Shown here piece by piece: positions 1 to 7,060 of a stretch of DNA of 16,185 bases (position 1 is its first letter; each line of letters starts with the position of its first letter). A program made the position numbers and the translations under genes. The notes under the pieces are model-generated. The model was given only the letters and a program-made list of their open reading frames with translations. It ran no database searches and was not told the origin of the DNA. Source of the DNA: Candidatus Omnitrophota bacterium (lineage in GTDB: Bacteria; Omnitrophota; Gorgyraeia; Duberdicusellales; 4484-171); NCBI GenBank assembly GCA_021735105.1, contig JAIPHS010000012.1:1-16185 (forward strand), in the 5' to 3' direction.

Positions 1-96
1 CTTACTACTTATACTTTCTTAGATTTACCCGCATTTTTATGATATTTAAAAAAACTTAACATATGCATTTTATAGCTTCAAAATACCATTAAACTA

Positions 97-170
97 TGGA
101 GCGGGCGAGCGGAATCGAACCGCCGTTACTAGCTTGGGAAGCTAATGTTCTGCCATTGAACCACGCCCGC
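97..170 (-). tRNA. tRNA-Gly (anticodon CCC)
   Basis: The minus strand folds into a complete cloverleaf. The 7-bp acceptor stem is GCGGGCG/CGCCCGC, with discriminator T and an encoded CCA (97-99). The D arm is GTTC/GAAC. The anticodon stem TTAGC/GCTAG closes the loop TTCCCAA, giving anticodon CCC for glycine GGG codons. The T arm carries the TTCGATT loop. At 74 nt with CCA it has normal length and no intron. It lies downstream of thiC on the same strand, across a 135-nt spacer that holds two hairpins. A weak promoter-like pair (TGTCAC, 18-nt spacer, TAAATA) lies just upstream, but I would not rely on it. No convincing terminator is visible in 1-96. Confidence 0.96.
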
Positions 171-213
171 TGAAAATGAAATTATTTAGCGAATATCTTA
201 ATTTTTGTGACAC

Positions 214-241
214 CTGAGATTCTTCGCTTAGGCTCAGAATC
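214..241. repeat. Imperfect palindromic hairpin, copy 1
   Basis: GATTCT (218-223) pairs with AGAATC (236-241). An alternative pairing of CTGAG (214-218) with CTCAG (233-237) is also possible. On the minus strand the loop contains CCTAAGCGAAGAA. It resembles the dispersed intergenic palindromes of the type TTCTGAGCGAAGCGAAGAA seen in many bacterial genomes; that comparison is from memory. It lies between thiC and the tRNA. Confidence 0.55.
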
Positions 242-251
242 AATTCAACTA

Positions 252-285
252 TGTGATTTTTCTTCACTTAGCTTGAAAAATCACA
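252..285. repeat. Perfect 11-bp inverted repeat, hairpin copy 2
   Basis: TGTGATTTTTC (252-262) is the exact reverse complement of GAAAAATCACA (275-285), separated by 12 nt. On the minus strand the loop GCTAAGTGAAGAA matches the loop of the neighbouring hairpin (214-241) at 11 of 13 positions. It could end or stabilise the thiC transcript, which stops 20 nt away. No U-run follows the stem, so it is not a classical intrinsic terminator. Confidence 0.65.
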
Positions 286-305
286 GTTTTATTGAAGCGC
301 CTTAA

Positions 306-1559
306 TTATTTTAGCAAGTCACACTTATCGATGATTTTTAAAGAACAAAATTTTCCGCACATAGTGCAAATATCATCAGAAGGCTTTATCTCTTTATGGT
401 AGTTTTTAGCCTTGCGCCCATCAAGGGTTAAGGGAAAAGTTTTTTGCCATTTTCTTTGAGCTCGATACTCGGAAATTTGTTTATCTTTATCCCACTCATC
501 TTGGAACCTTAAGATATCTACAGAATGAGCGGCAATTTTTGAAGCAATTACACCTTCTCTTACATCGTTGATGTCAGGATGACGAAGATGCTCAGCTGGA
601 GTTACAACACAGAGAAAATCTGCACCGCAGGAAGCGGCAATTGCTCCTCCAATTGCAGATGTTATGTGATCATATCCAGCTGCAATATCGGTAGGCAAAG
701 GGCCTAACACGTAAAAAGGTGCCCCGTGGCATATTTTTTTTTGAAGTTTTACATTCATCTCTATCTCATTAAGCGGGATATGGCCGGGCCCCTCCACCAT
801 CACCTGAACCCCTTTTTTCCGGCATTTTTTGACAAGTTCTCCTAAGATATGAAGTTCAGATATTTGAAGGTTATCAGTAGAATCAGCTATAGCTCCTGGC
901 CGCAGGGCATCACCTAAACTCATTGAAATATTATATTTTTTTGCTAAGCCTAAGATTTTATCGAAATTTGTATAAACTGGGTTTTCTTCTCCATTTACAA
1001 ACATCCAACGGGCTAAAATAGCCCCGCCTCGGCTGACAATACCTCCGGTACGTTTATTCTTTTTGAGGTATTTTATTGATTTTTTTAAAATTCCTGAATG
1101 AATAGTAAAAAAATCTACACCTTCTTTTGCTTGTTTTTTTAAAGTTTCCCAAATGCAGTCAAATGACATTTTTTCAAAAGTACCTTCTTTTTTTTCTGCC
1201 TTTACCGCTGCTTCATAGATTGGTACGGTGCCTAAAGGGATGGCGGATTTTTCAATAATTTTTTTACGTAAAAGAGAAGGTTTTTCCCCAATACTTAAAT
1301 CCATTACCGCATCGCTACCATATTTTATTGCTGTATTTAATTTTTTCAATTCTTGAGATACTTTAGGCTCTTCTGATGAAGTACCGATGTTGGTATTGAT
1401 TTTGACCTTAAAACCTTCTCCGATTACAGTAGGTTTGCTCAGTTGGTTTTGGTTATTTAAGGGGATTATTGCTTTTTTAGTTTGGAGTTGTTTTTCCAAA
1501 AAGGTTAAACTTACTTTTTCTTTTTTTGCGAGTTCTTTTAAGAAGCTTTTTTTAAGCAT
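306..1559 (-). CDS. thiC: Phosphomethylpyrimidine synthase ThiC
   Basis: ThiC is a radical-SAM enzyme that rearranges aminoimidazole ribotide into HMP-phosphate, the pyrimidine half of thiamin. The 417 residues match the short bacterial/archaeal form. Visible hallmarks are NTNIGTS near residue 58, the VMDLSIGE segment, SRGG, MVEGPGH, LGPLPTDIAAGYDH and a C-terminal cluster motif, CTMCGKFC. That motif is CX2CX3C, one residue shorter than the E. coli form CX2CX4C; I recall the shorter spacing from other short ThiC proteins and do not read it as a defect. The ATG follows AAAGGAAA and overlaps the end of thiE by 22 bp. Placement behind thiD2 and thiE gives a pyrimidine-to-thiamin-phosphate cassette. 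No thiazole-branch gene (thiG, thiS, thiH) and no TPP riboswitch is seen in the window. Confidence 0.96.
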   Translation of the reverse strand: MLKKSFLKELAKKEKVSLTFLEKQLQTKKAIIPLNNQNQLSKPTVIGEGFKVKINTNIGTSSEEPKVSQELKKLNTAIKYGSDAVMDLSIGEKPSLLRKKIIEKSAIPLGTVPIYEAAVKAEKKEGTFEKMSFDCIWETLKKQAKEGVDFFTIHSGILKKSIKYLKKNKRTGGIVSRGGAILARWMFVNGEENPVYTNFDKILGLAKKYNISMSLGDALRPGAIADSTDNLQISELHILGELVKKCRKKGVQVMVEGPGHIPLNEIEMNVKLQKKICHGAPFYVLGPLPTDIAAGYDHITSAIGGAIAASCGADFLCVVTPAEHLRHPDINDVREGVIASKIAAHSVDILRFQDEWDKDKQISEYRAQRKWQKTFPLTLDGRKAKNYHKEIKPSDDICTMCGKFCSLKIIDKCDLLK

Positions 1560-2191
1560 TTTTTAATTTCCTTTATTTCGTAAATTGGATTAGACGATGA
1601 TAATATCGCCGATGAAACAGCTATATTTTTTATACCATACCTTAAAACAGAACCCACATTATATCTATTTATTCCACCGATGGCAAATAATACTTTTTTA
1701 GTTTTTTTAGTTATTTGAATGATTTCATTTTTTCTTAAGGGGGGCCGATTGTTTGTTTTAGTTTTTGATTTAAAAAACGGGCCTAAAGCCAGGTAGTTAA
1801 CAGCAGCTTGATCGGTGTTTTTTAATTCTTTTAAACAGTGGATAGTTTTTCCGATAATTTTTCCTTTTTTTAGCAATGTTTTTGCATCTTTTATTGGTAT
1901 GTCCGAGTTACCTAAGTGAAGCCCGCTGGCCCTTGAAAGATAAGCAAGATCAGGGCGGTCATTAATAATGAAAAGTTTTTTATTTTTTTTAAATAAAGGT
2001 GAAAGTTTTTTGGCTAATTTAAGAAATTCAAAATCATCTATTTTTTTAGCCCTCAGCTGGATTAAATCTAAATCAGAACCAGCCAGTTCTTTAGCGAGGT
2101 TAAGTATATCTATACCAAGGCTATCTGCGGCCTGTTTGTCTAGTATTAGATAGAGCAGGCCATTTGAGGGTAATTTCTTTTTCAAGGTCAT
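1538..2191 (-). CDS. thiE: Thiamine-phosphate synthase ThiE
   Basis: ThiE couples HMP-pyrophosphate to thiazole phosphate to form thiamin phosphate. TIM-barrel signatures are present: LIQLRAKK, FIINDRPDLA, GLHLGNSDIP, LGPFFKSKTK and FAIGGI. The domain proper begins at LLYLILDK, so the start is uncertain. The frame is open up to a TTG at 2242. In-frame ATGs lie at 2200 and 2191, and neither has a visible Shine-Dalgarno sequence; I chose 2191 as nearest the domain. The gene overlaps thiD2 by 71 bp (122 bp if the TTG is used) in the +1 frame relative to thiD2. Fused ThiD2-ThiE proteins are common, so this may be a fusion split by a frameshift or joined by recoding. The 3' end overlaps thiC by 22 bp. 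Confidence 0.88.
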   Translation of the reverse strand: MTLKKKLPSNGLLYLILDKQAADSLGIDILNLAKELAGSDLDLIQLRAKKIDDFEFLKLAKKLSPLFKKNKKLFIINDRPDLAYLSRASGLHLGNSDIPIKDAKTLLKKGKIIGKTIHCLKELKNTDQAAVNYLALGPFFKSKTKTNNRPPLRKNEIIQITKKTKKVLFAIGGINRYNVGSVLRYGIKNIAVSSAILSSSNPIYEIKEIKKCLKKAS

Positions 2192-2564
2192 AGATTGCAT
2201 AACGCAGGTTTTTAATTTTTGCGGTATTTTTTTTATCGACAAGTTTAGAGAATTCTTCTAAAACTCGTAAGGATTCTTTTGCTCTTTGTAGATTTGCATA
2301 TAAAATATCAGATAAATTATCTCTGTCGTTTTCAAGTGAATCGAGTTTTTTACCTAAATCTTTTTTAGAATAACGTTGAATGATCGCGGCTTGAATTAAT
2401 GCCGGTGTAATGATTTTTACCAATTTGTGGCGCTGATTTCTTATTTTTTTTCTAAGCTTGTCATCTTTAGCTGTAAAGCGAAAGATATCCTCACTGACTC
2501 TTAATCCTTCTTTGCAACGGTTAAAATTTGCATCAATTATAGTAAGGTATTTTTTTTTAACCAT
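2121..2564 (-). CDS. thiD2: ThiD2-family HMP-phosphate kinase
   Basis: This 147-residue helical protein matches the ThiD2 domain usually found fused to the N-terminus of ThiE; the stand-alone family is described as a monofunctional HMP-phosphate kinase. Recognisable blocks are the start IDANFNRCKEGLRVSED, the core DILYANLQRAKESLRVLEEFSKL and the domain end LRYAIYDLEKEI. It would supply HMP-pyrophosphate to ThiE in place of canonical ThiD, which is absent here. The ATG overlaps the end of the heptose adenylyltransferase gene by 8 bp. The last 15 or so residues, beyond YDLEKEI, run into the start of ThiE in another frame and look like out-of-frame readthrough rather than conserved protein. Confidence 0.85.
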   Translation of the reverse strand: MVKKKYLTIIDANFNRCKEGLRVSEDIFRFTAKDDKLRKKIRNQRHKLVKIITPALIQAAIIQRYSKKDLGKKLDSLENDRDNLSDILYANLQRAKESLRVLEEFSKLVDKKNTAKIKNLRYAIYDLEKEITLKWPALSNTRQTGRR

Positions 2565-3018
2565 ACTTTTTAATTTTATTAATTATATTAGTAGTTGAAT
2601 AGCCTTTGGCTAATTTGACCTGAATTACTTTTTTTGCTATTTTGCGCCCGACTACTTGATTTTTGCCCCAATCTTGGCCTTTAACTAAAACATCCGGCTG
2701 CAAATTTTTAATTAAACCATAAGGTGTTTTTTGGTCAAAAATTGTTATGTAATCAACATATTCAATAGCCGATAGGAGAGTAATTCTGGCTTTTTGATTC
2801 AGGAGGGGCCTTTTTTTGCCCTTATTGGTTTTTACCGACTTGTCTGAGTTTAGGCCAACAATTAGGATATCTCCGCTTGCTTTAGCTTTTTTTAGTATTT
2901 TAATGTGGCCGGGATGAATTAAATCAAAACAACCATTGGTAAATACTATTTTTTTACCGTGTTTTTTTGAATTTTGAACAATTTTTTTTAAAGATTTTAT
3001 ATTTTTATTTTTGGTCAT
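2557..3018 (-). CDS. rfaE2: D-glycero-beta-D-manno-heptose 1-phosphate adenylyltransferase (HldE C-domain type)
   Basis: This cytidylyltransferase-fold enzyme adenylates heptose 1-phosphate to ADP-heptose for lipopolysaccharide core or glycoprotein glycans. The 153 residues cover only the C-terminal half of E. coli HldE. The nucleotide-binding motif TNGCFDLIHPGH spans residues 27-38. VKGQDW lies near residue 112, and the family C-terminal signature KGYSTT begins at residue 138. No kinase half (HldA or HldE N-domain) and no GmhB phosphatase is present in the window, so they should be encoded elsewhere. It overlaps gmhA by 14 bp and thiD2 by 8 bp, implying coupled translation. Confidence 0.93.
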   Translation of the reverse strand: MTKNKNIKSLKKIVQNSKKHGKKIVFTNGCFDLIHPGHIKILKKAKASGDILIVGLNSDKSVKTNKGKKRPLLNQKARITLLSAIEYVDYITIFDQKTPYGLIKNLQPDVLVKGQDWGKNQVVGRKIAKKVIQVKLAKGYSTTNIINKIKKYG

Positions 3019-3586
3019 CTTTTGTTGTTAGTGTTTGCTCAACTAATTCACAAATTATGTGGCCGGCTAAAATATGAGCTTCTTGAATTCGAGGCGTCTG
3101 GCTTACCGAAATTATTAACGGTAAATCTACATAGTCTGCTATTTTACCGCCGTCTTTTCCTAAAAATGCAACAGTGTGCATTCTATTTTTTTTAGCTTCG
3201 CATAAAGCGGCTAAAACATTGGGAGAGTTACCAGAAGTTGAAATTCCAAAAGCAATATCACCAGGTTTTCCCAGGCAGCTGATTTGCCGGCTGAATACTT
3301 TTTGGAAACCAAAATCATTGGCTACGGCGGTTAAAGTTGAACTGTTAACCGATAATGCTAAAGAAGCAAGCGGCTTGCGGTTTTTTTGAAATCGGCCGAC
3401 AAATTCCGCAGCTAGGTGTTGTGAGTCAGCGGCACTTCCCCCATTGCCAAAAAAAATTATTTTATTATCACTTTCTAAGGCTTTTTGGCAAAGTAAAGCT
3501 ATGTCTTTTATTCTGCCGCTAAGTTTTTTTAAAACTTCCAGGGCATCTTGGTGTTGTGAGATGATCCTTTTTATGTCAGCTAACAT
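3005..3586 (-). CDS. gmhA: Phosphoheptose isomerase GmhA (SIS domain)
   Basis: GmhA converts sedoheptulose 7-phosphate to D-glycero-D-manno-heptose 7-phosphate, the first step of ADP-heptose synthesis. The 193-residue single SIS domain has the substrate loop FGNGGSAADSQH (residues 46-57) and the phosphate loop STSGNSPN (117-124). Metal ligands expected from E. coli GmhA are all present as H57, E61, Q168 and H176. These ligands separate it from DnaA-associated DiaA-type SIS proteins. The gene follows pfk after 13 nt and overlaps the adenylyltransferase gene, so two steps of one pathway are co-encoded. Together they argue for a diderm envelope with a heptose-containing glycan. Confidence 0.95.
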   Translation of the reverse strand: MLADIKRIISQHQDALEVLKKLSGRIKDIALLCQKALESDNKIIFFGNGGSAADSQHLAAEFVGRFQKNRKPLASLALSVNSSTLTAVANDFGFQKVFSRQISCLGKPGDIAFGISTSGNSPNVLAALCEAKKNRMHTVAFLGKDGGKIADYVDLPLIISVSQTPRIQEAHILAGHIICELVEQTLTTKDDQK

Positions 3587-3599
3587 CTTAAGCCTGTGT

Positions 3600-4625
3600 T
3601 TAACGAAAAAATATCTTAGATAGGTTGTAAAGATCTAAATCAAGAGTTTTTATTTGAGCAGTTGCTTCATCTAAAGAGACAGCTATAATTTTATTGCCTT
3701 TTAAACTAACCATTTTGCCAAATTGCTTTTCTTCGATTAATTCGTAAGCTTTTACTCCATAGCGAGTTCCTAAAACTCTGTCAAAAGCAGAAGGAGAACC
3801 GCCTCGTTGGATATGCCCTAATACTGTAACTCTGGTTTCAAATCCGGTTCTTTCTTCAATTAAGCTGCCTACTTTACGGCCAATGCCGCCCAGGCGGACA
3901 TGGCCGAAATCATCTAATTTTTTTTCTTGAATTTGTAAATCTTTGTTTCCAAATTGAGCCCCTTCAGCAACTACTACAATGCTAAAGTTTTTCCCTCTTC
4001 CATGGCGAGCTTGCAGTGATTGGCAAACCTCATCCATATTTATCGGTATTTCCGGAACAAGGATATAGTCAGCTCCACCGGCAATTCCGGCGTGAGTTGC
4101 TATCCAACCAGCATGACGGCCCATTACCTCTACGACTATGATCCGATTATGAGATTCAGCGGTAGTATGAAGCCTATCGATACAGTCGGTAACAATATTT
4201 ACTGCAGTGTCAAAACCAAAGGTAAAATCAGTTGCCGCTAAGTCATTGTCGATAGTTTTAGGTACGCCAACAATATTTAATCCTTCCTTGTATAGTTTAG
4301 CAGCTACTCCTAAGGTGTCTTCGCCTCCGATAGCAGCAAGAGCATCAAGGCCCAGTTCTTTAAAATTTTTTTTAATCAATTCACTTCCACCCTCTTGTTT
4401 ATAAGGGTTGGTACGAGAAGTACCTAACATTGTTCCACCTTTAGGCAATATTCCCGATACTGACCTTAGGGTTAAGGGTATGGTCTCTTTTTCAAGCAAA
4501 CCTTTCCAGCCGTATTTTATTCCGGTTACTTCATTTTTTTGGTCAATGGTTTTTCTTACTATTGCCCGGATAACTGAATTTAGCCCTGGGCAGTCGCCTC
4601 CGCCAGTCAATATGCCGATTTTCAT
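3600..4625 (-). CDS. pfp: 6-phosphofructokinase, predicted pyrophosphate-dependent
   Basis: This is a 341-residue group A phosphofructokinase. The N-terminal phosphoryl-donor loop is GGGDCPGLN (residues 8-16). The catalytic segment PKTIDND (122-128) supplies the two aspartates equivalent to E. coli D127 and D129. Two residues decide the phosphoryl donor: the E. coli positions Gly104 and Gly124 are here Asp103 (in GGEDT) and Lys123 (in PKTIDND). Asp plus Lys is the established signature of pyrophosphate use. The GGEDTLGVA form resembles the actinobacterial PPi enzyme. PPi-PFK works reversibly in glycolysis and gluconeogenesis. The ATG at 4625 has a strong AGGAGG. A TACAAT box at 4651-4656 could be an internal -10, but no good -35 is seen. 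Confidence 0.93.
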   Translation of the reverse strand: MKIGILTGGGDCPGLNSVIRAIVRKTIDQKNEVTGIKYGWKGLLEKETIPLTLRSVSGILPKGGTMLGTSRTNPYKQEGGSELIKKNFKELGLDALAAIGGEDTLGVAAKLYKEGLNIVGVPKTIDNDLAATDFTFGFDTAVNIVTDCIDRLHTTAESHNRIIVVEVMGRHAGWIATHAGIAGGADYILVPEIPINMDEVCQSLQARHGRGKNFSIVVVAEGAQFGNKDLQIQEKKLDDFGHVRLGGIGRKVGSLIEERTGFETRVTVLGHIQRGGSPSAFDRVLGTRYGVKAYELIEEKQFGKMVSLKGNKIIAVSLDEATAQIKTLDLDLYNLSKIFFR

Positions 4626-4661
4626 GATGCCTCCTTACTTTTTAGTGTAGATTGTATTTTT

Positions 4662-5237
4662 TCATTCGTAGTGTCGAAATGGTATTTCGGGATTTTCTAG
4701 CTTTTCTTTTTTATCTGTCATGGTAATTTTGCGAATTTGTAAATTAACTGTAACCTTTTTATCCTCGCCGAGAAGAACTCCTAATTTTTCTTTAACTTTT
4801 TCTTGTATCTCTTTTGTAAAATCAACTAAATTTACTTCATAATTTAGATAACCTTTAATTTGTACCGATATTATTTTTTTCTTTAGGCTTACCTTTACTT
4901 TTATGTGGGATACCTCATCCCTTTCTTCCAGCATTTTCTTTAACATATCTTCAACTGCCATTACCGTAATGTTAACTTTGCCTTCCTTTGATTCAAGGGA
5001 TATGTTTTTATTTTGCCGGCCGCTTAAGATCATTTTTTGAATATAGCGTAGGCATAAAAGAATAATAATTAAGCCAATTAAAACCAAAGTGGCGCTTGAG
5101 GAAAAATTAGCCAATATATTTTGGTTTAGGTAGTCTGCTGCATTCATAAAGTTAAGAATGCCGGTTGGAATTATAACTAAAAGAGTACCTACGCTAAAAG
5201 ATAAGACAATATATATTAAAATAGTTAAAAACCCCAT
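4662..5237 (-). CDS. amaP: AmaP-like membrane protein with Asp23/Gls24-type domain
   Basis: The 191-residue protein resembles AmaP, the membrane anchor of the Asp23 alkaline-shock protein in Firmicutes. Two transmembrane helices lie at about residues 5-27 and 49-67. A cytoplasmic domain at about residues 84-170 has the alternating beta/alpha pattern of the Asp23/Gls24 fold, with a run of conserved-looking valines and the helix FTKEIQEKVKEKLG. Its cellular role in diderms is not known. The start has AAAGGAGGT spaced 4 nt from the ATG. It lies 12 nt after accC, the position occupied by the Asp23-family gene yqhY in Bacillus. No soluble Asp23 partner is encoded in this window. Confidence 0.75.
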   Translation of the reverse strand: MGFLTILIYIVLSFSVGTLLVIIPTGILNFMNAADYLNQNILANFSSSATLVLIGLIIILLCLRYIQKMILSGRQNKNISLESKEGKVNITVMAVEDMLKKMLEERDEVSHIKVKVSLKKKIISVQIKGYLNYEVNLVDFTKEIQEKVKEKLGVLLGEDKKVTVNLQIRKITMTDKKEKLENPEIPFRHYE

Positions 5238-5249
5238 CTTTACCTCCTT

Positions 5250-6596
5250 TTACCGTTTATCCATAAGTTTTTTTATAAAACCAGTATTGTATTTACCGCT
5301 TATAAAATCTGAACTATTTATTGCTTTAAGGCAAAAATCAGCCGTTGTCTTGATTGGCTCAATCATAAACTCAGTTAAAGCTCGGTTCATTTTACTGGTT
5401 GCGTCTTTTCGGTCTTTACCTTTTGTGATTAGTTTTGCAATTAGTGAATCGTAATAAGGTGGAATATGATAACCTGAATAAATATGAGTGTCAACTCTTA
5501 TATCCTTGCCTCCCGGGAAATAACAGAAATCAATTTTACCCGGAGAAGGCGTAAAGTTATTTTCCGGGTCTTCGGCATTTAATCGGCATTCAATCGCGTG
5601 GCCCTTAACCTTGATATCGCTTTGTTTAAGGGTAAGTTTTTCTCCGGCGGCAATTAGAATTTGAAGTTTAAGAAGATCAACACCAGTTACTTCTTCAGTT
5701 ATGGTATGTTCTACTTGAATTCTTGTATTCATTTCCATAAAGTAAAATTCCCCGTTTTTATCAAGTAGAAATTCTACAGTACCTACACTTTGATAATCAA
5801 TCTCTTTAGCCCCGCGTAACGCGTATTGGCCCATTTTTTTTCTGGTGTGGCTGTCAATAATTGGGCAAGGAGCTTCTTCGATTATTTTTTGATGGTTTCT
5901 TTGAATACTGCAGTCCCTTTCGCCTAAATAAATCATATTGCCGCAAGAATCAGCAGCTATTTGAATTTCGATATGGCGCGGGTCTTCTAGGTATTTTTCA
6001 ACATAAAGGCCGGAGTCACCAAAAGCAGCGCCGGCTTCAGTTTGCGCAGTGTGTAATGATGCGGCTAAACTTATTTCACTATGACAAATCCGCATTCCTT
6101 TTCCTCCCCCGCCGGATTTTGCCTTTAGAATTACAGGAAATCCAATATTTTTTGTAATTTCAATTATTTCTTCCTTGGTAGTTACTTTATCATCGCTTCC
6201 CGGGATAAGCGGGACACCGGCTTTTTTCATTGTTTTTTTTGCTTGAATTTTATCGCCCATTAAACGGATATTTTCAGTTGAAGGGCCGATGAATTTAATC
6301 CCGCAAGAGTGGCAAATTTCAGCAAAATGAGGGTTTTCAGCTAAAAAGCCATAACCAGGATGGATTGCATCGGCATCAGTTATTTCAGCTGCACTGATTA
6401 TTGATGAGATATTTAAATAACTTTCCGAGGCAGGCCCTTTTCCAATACATATTGCTTCATCTGCAAAAGCTAAATGAAGTGAGTTTTTATCAGCTTCAGA
6501 ATAAATAGCTACAGTTTTTATACCTAATTCTTGTGCCGCGCGTAATATTCTGATTGCGATTTCGCCACGATTGGCTACTAAAATTTTTGAAAACAT
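5250..6596 (-). CDS. accC: Biotin carboxylase subunit of acetyl-CoA carboxylase
   Basis: AccC carboxylates the biotin of BCCP with ATP and bicarbonate, the first half-reaction of malonyl-CoA formation. The 448 residues give the usual length and full domain order. The N-terminal preATP-grasp domain begins KILVANRGEIA. The ATP-grasp domain has the glycine loop SGGGGKG (161-167) and GERDCS (225-230). Catalytic R292 and E296 lie in MNTRIQVEH, and the C-terminal domain contains ECRLNAEDP. No accA or accD lies in the window. It starts 26 nt after accB with a modest AGAAG ribosome site. A pyruvate- or propionyl-CoA-carboxylase role is less likely, given the adjacent short accB and the efp/aroQ context. 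Confidence 0.96.
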   Translation of the reverse strand: MFSKILVANRGEIAIRILRAAQELGIKTVAIYSEADKNSLHLAFADEAICIGKGPASESYLNISSIISAAEITDADAIHPGYGFLAENPHFAEICHSCGIKFIGPSTENIRLMGDKIQAKKTMKKAGVPLIPGSDDKVTTKEEIIEITKNIGFPVILKAKSGGGGKGMRICHSEISLAASLHTAQTEAGAAFGDSGLYVEKYLEDPRHIEIQIAADSCGNMIYLGERDCSIQRNHQKIIEEAPCPIIDSHTRKKMGQYALRGAKEIDYQSVGTVEFLLDKNGEFYFMEMNTRIQVEHTITEEVTGVDLLKLQILIAAGEKLTLKQSDIKVKGHAIECRLNAEDPENNFTPSPGKIDFCYFPGGKDIRVDTHIYSGYHIPPYYDSLIAKLITKGKDRKDATSKMNRALTEFMIEPIKTTADFCLKAINSSDFISGKYNTGFIKKLMDKR

Positions 6597-6622
6597 TTTA
6601 TCTTCTTTTAACTATTTTTAAT

Positions 6623-7045
6623 TTATGGTTTAACAGTAAAAAGTGTTTGCCCAAATTCAACAGGTTGGCCATTTTCAACTAAAATTTGAACTATTTTTCC
6701 GCTTGTTTCAGCTTTCACTTCATTCATGACTTTCATAGCTTCAATTATGCAAATAACATCCTCTTCTCCTATAGTCTTGCCTGCTTCTACATAAGGCTTG
6801 GCTCCGGGCGAAGCAGAGCGGTAAAAAGTGCCTACCATTGGTGATTTTATCTCAATTAAGCTCTCATTCTTTTCTTTTTTTGGTTCTTGAGGTGGTTTTT
6901 CTGGAACTTCCTGATAAGAAATTTGCGGTTCTTTACCTTCATATTTTTTAAGCCGGATTCGCTGTTTACCTTCTTCTATCTCTAGTTCACTTAAATTATT
7001 ATCATCCATAAATTTTATAAATTTGTTGAGCTTTTTTATATCCAT
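6623..7045 (-). CDS. accB: Biotin carboxyl carrier protein of acetyl-CoA carboxylase
   Basis: BCCP carries the carboxyl group between biotin carboxylase and the transcarboxylase. The 140 residues comprise an N-terminal helical segment (1-35), a Pro/Lys/Glu-rich linker (about 40-63) and a biotinyl domain (64-140). The biotinylation site is EAMKVMNE with Lys105 as acceptor. SPMVGTFYRS (68-77) includes the thumb region typical of acetyl-CoA carboxylase BCCP. I start at 7045 because AGGAGGGG sits directly before it and MDIKKLNKFIKF matches family N-termini. An upstream in-frame ATG at 7102 would add 19 residues encoded by the heptad repeat locus and has no ribosome site. Confidence 0.95.
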   Translation of the reverse strand: MDIKKLNKFIKFMDDNNLSELEIEEGKQRIRLKKYEGKEPQISYQEVPEKPPQEPKKEKNESLIEIKSPMVGTFYRSASPGAKPYVEAGKTIGEEDVICIIEAMKVMNEVKAETSGKIVQILVENGQPVEFGQTLFTVKP

Positions 7046-7047
7046 AT

Positions 7048-7055
7048 CCCCTCCT
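7048..7055 (-). promoter_or_regulatory. Ribosome binding site fixing the accB start
   Basis: The minus strand reads AGGAGGGG, 2 nt before the ATG at 7045. It is one of the strongest Shine-Dalgarno matches in the window, and it decides against the upstream in-frame ATG at 7102. Confidence 0.8.
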
Positions 7056-7060
7056 ATTTT

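Noticed and set aside
206..245. CACCTGAGAT and GGCTCAGAAT recall parts of a TPP riboswitch beside thiC
   Set aside because: The site is downstream of thiC, the conserved core elements are not in the right order, and the sequence is explained by a palindromic hairpin. No TPP element is seen upstream of thiD2, thiE or thiC either.
252..285. Intrinsic terminator for thiC
   Set aside because: The 11-bp stem is perfect but AT-rich, the loop is long, and no U-run follows on the transcript strand. Listed as a repeat instead.
2192..2242. Longer ThiE starting at the TTG at 2242
   Set aside because: The added residues precede the TIM-barrel start, overlap thiD2 fully and show no ribosome site or family match.
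4408..5454. Plus-strand open frames opposite pfp, amaP and accC
   Set aside because: They lie antisense to well-recognised genes, have no family resemblance, and follow from codon bias of the opposite strand. The same applies to the other plus-strand frames in the window.
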